DNA of 64,000 nucleotides from Zygaena filipendulae. Its lineage: Eukaryota > Arthropoda > Insecta > Lepidoptera > Zygaenidae. The notes beneath the pieces are model-generated. The model had not been told where the DNA came from. It was given only the letters and a program-made list of their open reading frames with translations, and ran no database searches. A program made the position numbers and the translations under genes. The stretch is taken from positions 5,362,001 to 5,426,000 of the forward strand of contig OU015650.1 of assembly GCA_907165275.2 (NCBI GenBank), given 5' to 3'. Below, piece after piece: positions 52,501 through 58,500 of this stretch; the first letter of the stretch is position 1; the number at the start of each line of letters is the position of its first letter.

Positions 52501-55500
52501 AATTATTATTTGTAGGTTTTTATGAAATTTCTTGTTTGATATAATTATACCTAATAAATACCTACTAATCCAAGAACTCACATAGAGGACTTAGATCAAA
52601 CCCCTACAGCATTGGGCTTTAGATTAAAATAGTTTATTGAGCTATGCTTCGATGATAAAAGATCTAGTTTTATAGTTGATTTAGTAGAAAAATGTACATA
52701 CTGCAAGTTCCAGGCTCTTCATCGGACCCATCCGAGCAGTCCTTTTCATTGTCGCATTTCCATGAATTGGGGATGCAGCGGCCCGTCTTACATCTGAACT
52801 CTGATGCTGTACATGTACGGCTTTCTGAAAACAAAAAAAAAAAACAAATCTAATAAGTATTTTATCATAACACTATTAAGGAGTGATATAATAGATTCAA
52901 AGTAGAATTGAAACGAAAATATTAAGGTCGTTTTACGGGGTAGCTCTTTCAATTAATGAATTATGTTTTCCTTTCCTTTTAAATGCAATACTTTATTTAA
53001 GAATCTAAGGCTCCACATTGGTAGAAGCCGCAGGAAAAATCTATGACACGAAAAAAAATTATTTCAAAACTTTTTTCTATAAGCTGACATTTTTAACTAA
53101 TTAATGTAAAAGCCGATATTATATGTTGTCCCAATATCGGAAAACACTAATGTAGGCAATTTGATTTGGATTGATTGCATTGATCTCACTTTGAACTTGA
53201 CCAACATGTGATATTTGGTGCTGACCATGGATTGGCTTAGATTTATATTTTTCTATTGCGATTTTTATCATGTACTGTCATGTATAAAAGTAAGGCATAA
53301 CATGCAAGTAATAAATAGAAAACATTTAATTAAAGTACTAGCTATTCCCCGCTGTTTTACCCGCGTTAATTTTGGACTTCCCGCGGGTATTCCGAGATAA
53401 AAGTTCTTACTACCCTAAACTGTTGTCTGTGTCTTGTGTTGACAACTTGAAGGTGGTATGCAAAATTTAATGTAGTTTCACCCGCATTAATTTCGGAGGT
53501 TCCGTGAGAATTCCGGGATAAAAAGTACCCTATGCATGCCAAATTTCATACACATCCGTTCAGTCGTTTTTGCGTGATTGAGTAACAAACATCCAAACAT
53601 TTAAACATCCAAACATCCACACTTTCATATTAGTAGGATAATACCTACGTTGATAGGATACTTTGGCAGTATTTTTTTAATTCATTCCATTAGAGATTAC
53701 TATAACAAAGTAGGTAGGTACTAGAATTCGACCAAAAATTGTATAAACCGTAAATATTGATAAAACTCGTAATAACGAAAGACGTCTGCACGAATCGCTC
53801 CTTTAAAATGAAACCAATTAACTCTAATATAAAATTAATTAAAAGAGCGGTCGAAGACATGAAAATGAAAGAAAAAAACCACTTATTCTGGTTTCGTTTG
53901 TAAACGTTTTAGTGAAATATTTCCTCAATAAATTTAAAATCTTCAACAATGTTTGTCTTCAATGTTCTTTTGATTAAGACGAAAAATGTCCGACGCTATA
54001 ATATTTGAGGTATAAAATAATTTTATAACATTTTTATCACACCAGCCGGTCTCGGTGGTTTGAAGGGAAGCTGTAAGCTGGATCAATCCATTCACGCTCG
54101 AAATCACCGTTCAACGTGAGTATAAAACAAGGTTGGAGAAAATTATCGGTGGGTAACAGCAGCCGCTTTATCTTGGGGTGATTCAAGGCGAGGCGAACCG
54201 AGTCGGGGCACGCGCCGACGAGCAATTTGTAAACAAAACGCACCCCAGCCAAATAATATCGGCCTACAACCCTACACAACCGACACCCCGAAGGCTCGTG
54301 GCTCCCCGACGCTCGTGGAGGCCGCACGTTAAATTCAAGTGTTCCAATCAGAGATTACTTCATGTACCGCGTACCCTTAGGTATAGTATAATAAAATTTG
54401 CCAGCCATAAACCATAAAGCCATAAAGCATATATAACATAAAAATAATTTGAAACTCTTGTTTAGTGACCGACTTGAAAAAAGGAAGGTTCTCTTTTTAC
54501 CTAGAATGCTAGTATGTTTGTAGGTATTTTTTTTTGCAGAAACTATGACCGATTTTATAATTTTTTCACTAGGGTTGTCTATAGTGTAACAAATAATATA
54601 CCTATTAGGTTTTATTATAATATGTATAAAATATATGAAGGCACCATAAACAATTCTTATACTTATGTTTAGTCAGGTAGGTATAGTTTATGTTTAGTAA
54701 TTGTTATACTCATATTATAATAATGACTTATGGAAAAAAAAGTTAATTATATAAAAGAAACTTGATAATTATCATTTCGTTTTGTAATTTTTTCTTCTTG
54801 AAACAGTATAAAATATCCTCCACACTTATCAGCGTCGAATAAAAACACTACTCAGACAAGAAAACCTTTGTTGTGAAGAAGCCACCCGCGCGCTTCCTAT
54901 GCTCAGAGCACGTACTTGTATCTACTCAACTGAAAAAGGAAAGCGGAAATTCACCCAAAGTTTCTTTGTGTCGGTGCTGAGTGATCGGTATTTGCTTAGG
55001 GACTGGCAGGCCAATTGGTTGCTAATACAAATCAGCTTCTTATGAAGGTAGCCGGATAATGGCGTGGAGGTGGGTTCGCTTTATACCCGGATGGTATTCC
55101 CGGCAGAGCGCGGCCATTTGCCCGGGTGAAACGTTAGACGTGTTACACCCACATTATTGCTACCTCTATACTGGAATGTTAATGCAAGCTTCTTAATGGC
55201 ACCACTTCAATTCTTGTTAGAAGCACACCTCTTATCACGTTAACTCGCTCATTAATGTCATACGTGAGATTTGCCCTCACAATAATTGTAATCATCATCT
55301 CATGAGATACTCTTACTTAAAGGTAGAGCCGGAGATACGTGGGAAATACATAAGTAAAACTATACAGAGCAGATATTATTTTCGTATATTGTGTAAGTTT
55401 TGTAGTTTACCGAGCCGTAGGTAATTCAGGTTGAACCACAAAATTCAGTTTGAAAGCCGTGTTTTCATATTTAATAGTTAGCACAAAGCAAGTCAGTAGC

Positions 55501-58500
55501 ATGTACAGCTGAAAATGCTTAATACCTATAGTAAAAACGAAAGTAACTCTGTCTATTAACTTTTCACGTCATATCTACTCAACTGATCGTCACAAAATTT
55601 TGCATATGTATAGGCATAGGTTTTTAAGCGTATACGGAAAAGGACAGGATACTTTTTATCCCAAAAACCGCGGGGAATAGCTAGTACTTTCTTAATAATA
55701 GACAATCCCACAATGTTACCCGGTACCTGAAAAACTATACCAAATACTTTTTGTAACTTTCATATTTTCTTTTTTTTTGTGTTGTCCTTGTGTGCAATAA
55801 TTGACAAATAAATAAATATTATACGTGTCTATCCACTAAGAAACCAGATTCAGGGTTACTGAAAATGTTTATCACATGAAAGAAAGAAGAAAGTGCCGTG
55901 TAACCTGGCAGAGCAGTCAGGGTCGCTAATCACTAGAGCAACGGTCTTGCCAATTTACTTCAGTCAGTGCACAATTAATTATACCGTACAGAACGATCGC
56001 ATTATCAAAACGGGCCGTCGTCGCCGGGCGCCGTGCAGGTCCTCAGTTACCGATAGCCATTGTATCACTAATCAAGTGACTATCGTGATCAAAGGATGGG
56101 TAAAAAATCGATGAAGTATAACGTCAACCTTATTGTCTGAACGAAACGGGTCGGTAAATCGGAGATGTGCGTCGCGGTGCCCGTCCGATAAACTTATTCG
56201 TAAAGACGTTCTCCTAGAATAAAGTCACTCTAACGTGAAATGGTAACAACATTGCCCTTCGGAAAATTGCCTCTAGGGTCGTAAGATTTTCTTTTCTACG
56301 TCACTGACGACGTGTCGAGTTATATAAACTCTATCCACATAGGTATAATACTCGGAAACTTTTTTATATTCTATTTATTTTGTAAGTAATGTCGAATATC
56401 TTCTTATTTATAGAGCAACTCTTTGAGCCTGCTTAGCCTGTCGGGGATTATTAGACATTAGATACGATTTTGAAGAGAGCTCACGAGAGATTATCGATTG
56501 ATCATTGAGCTTTATTTTGCATGGAAGCTGTTGCCTACGAATCTAGTCGCATTTAATTTAATAAAATATATTATGGATAATTTGTTTTTATAATAATAAT
56601 AATATAAAATGAGGAAATTGTACTCGGAAACAATTCTTACAATTAACGGAGGAATGGACGTGCACAGAGATAATTGGTTACTTCAAATTATCTCTGTGCA
56701 AAAAAACTGTCTGTGTCCGACATGGACCAATAAAACTACAATACAATACAATACAATACAATACAATACAATACAATACAATACAATACAATACAATACA
56801 ATACAATACAATACAATACAATACAATACAATACAATACAATACAATACAATACAATACAATACAATACAATACAATACAATACAATACAATACAATACA
56901 ATACAATACAATACAATACAATACAATAAAACTTTAATTGGTCCATGGTGTCCGAAGTGACTACTACTTGAATAATATAGCCACTACTACTTAAATATAT
57001 TATGATAATAATCCACTTCACAACACACAGATCTACTTGATCCCACACTAAGCTATAAGCTTGTGTCCTGGAAACCAAGCAAACGTGGGCTATATACTAC
57101 ACATATTATTACATATATATATATATTATACTATAGATCCCAGACTGGAAAATGGAACCCTGTGTTCATTACACAAAGGTGGACTTTGTGTTTCCCAACC
57201 GGGAATCGAATCCGGAACCTCTTGATTAGCGGGCAGGCATGGTGACCATTGCGCCAATCGGGTCGTCAAAAATATAGTTAGAAGTTTTGAAACAATTTCA
57301 TTTCAAGATTTCAATTTTATTTAACAGTGCTCGTAGCATGGCTGGCAACATTTAATAAGAACACTGCGGAAACTCTATGCAAAAACACTAGACTGAATGG
57401 TCCCCGAGATGGCAGTAGCTTTAGATGCAGGGAAATTGTATTATCAAGCCTTAGGCACATACGAGTATCTACTTGAAGACGATGAGTGCATTCGTTACTG
57501 ACGTAACTACGATTAGGAGTGCTCGAAGCGCTTCACAACATGGATTCTAGTTATAAATAAGTTAAATGCTAGATAGATTATTACTTATTAATATTCTTGT
57601 TGACTGAATATTACGTATACATTTGATTTTTTTATTGTAAACTATAATAATTAGACGTTTATCATATTACTTTAAAAAGCGATTCTAAATGGAAAATTAT
57701 AAAAATAGGGTTCTTTCTTATAATTCTCTTCTCTTTTTATTTATGTATATGAAACGATAACCGGAATTTGATAGTTTGGTTTTATTTTACTTTTAAAGTT
57801 TATCTAAATACCTACCTACCACAAATGAGCTACTTTTTTACGGCCACACTCAGAGTCGTTCTAATGATTACTTAATTTTAAGTAAAGATAAAAAAAAACT
57901 ACTAAGTGCGTTCGTTATAACAGATAGCACTTTATATGCTACCTTCGGAAAGTTATCACAGATGCAGCCGCCCAGTATACCTACGTACGAGTATAAATAC
58001 TTTAAAAACAAAAAAATAGGAATAGGTATTATTAAATGAAGTTTTGACTGGCGTATTATAGGCTGAACCATGAATGTGAAAGTGCCTACTGCCTTCATTT
58101 ATAATTCATCAGGGGCAATAAAATTTCATTTACTTACTCAAAAGCTTCACATGTTGAGTATAAAAGGTACTTATTTTAAAATTCAGCCATAGTTCTTTTA
58201 TAAAAAAGCTCATAAAACCAAAATGGGATTAAACTTTAATTCTGTCAACCGTCATGTAAAACGACATTATTATTAACTAGCTGTGCCCCGCGGTTTCACC
58301 CGCGCGAAAGTTTTTATACAATTTCCGACATCCGATTTCAATGAAACAAAGCCTATATGTAGCTCGAGGCTAAACTTAATCTACCTGTGAAAACCGCATG
58401 ACAATCCGTTCAGTAGATTCGGAGATTATCGTGAACAGACAGACAGACAGACAGAAAAGAATATTAAAAACCCTTTTTTTGTGGTTAGTTACTATTCGTT

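Noticed and set aside
56609..57078. Long ORFs on both strands reading IQYNT or YCIVL repeats
   Set aside because: Produced by the (ACAAT)38 array, which has no stop in any frame; low-complexity, no gene.
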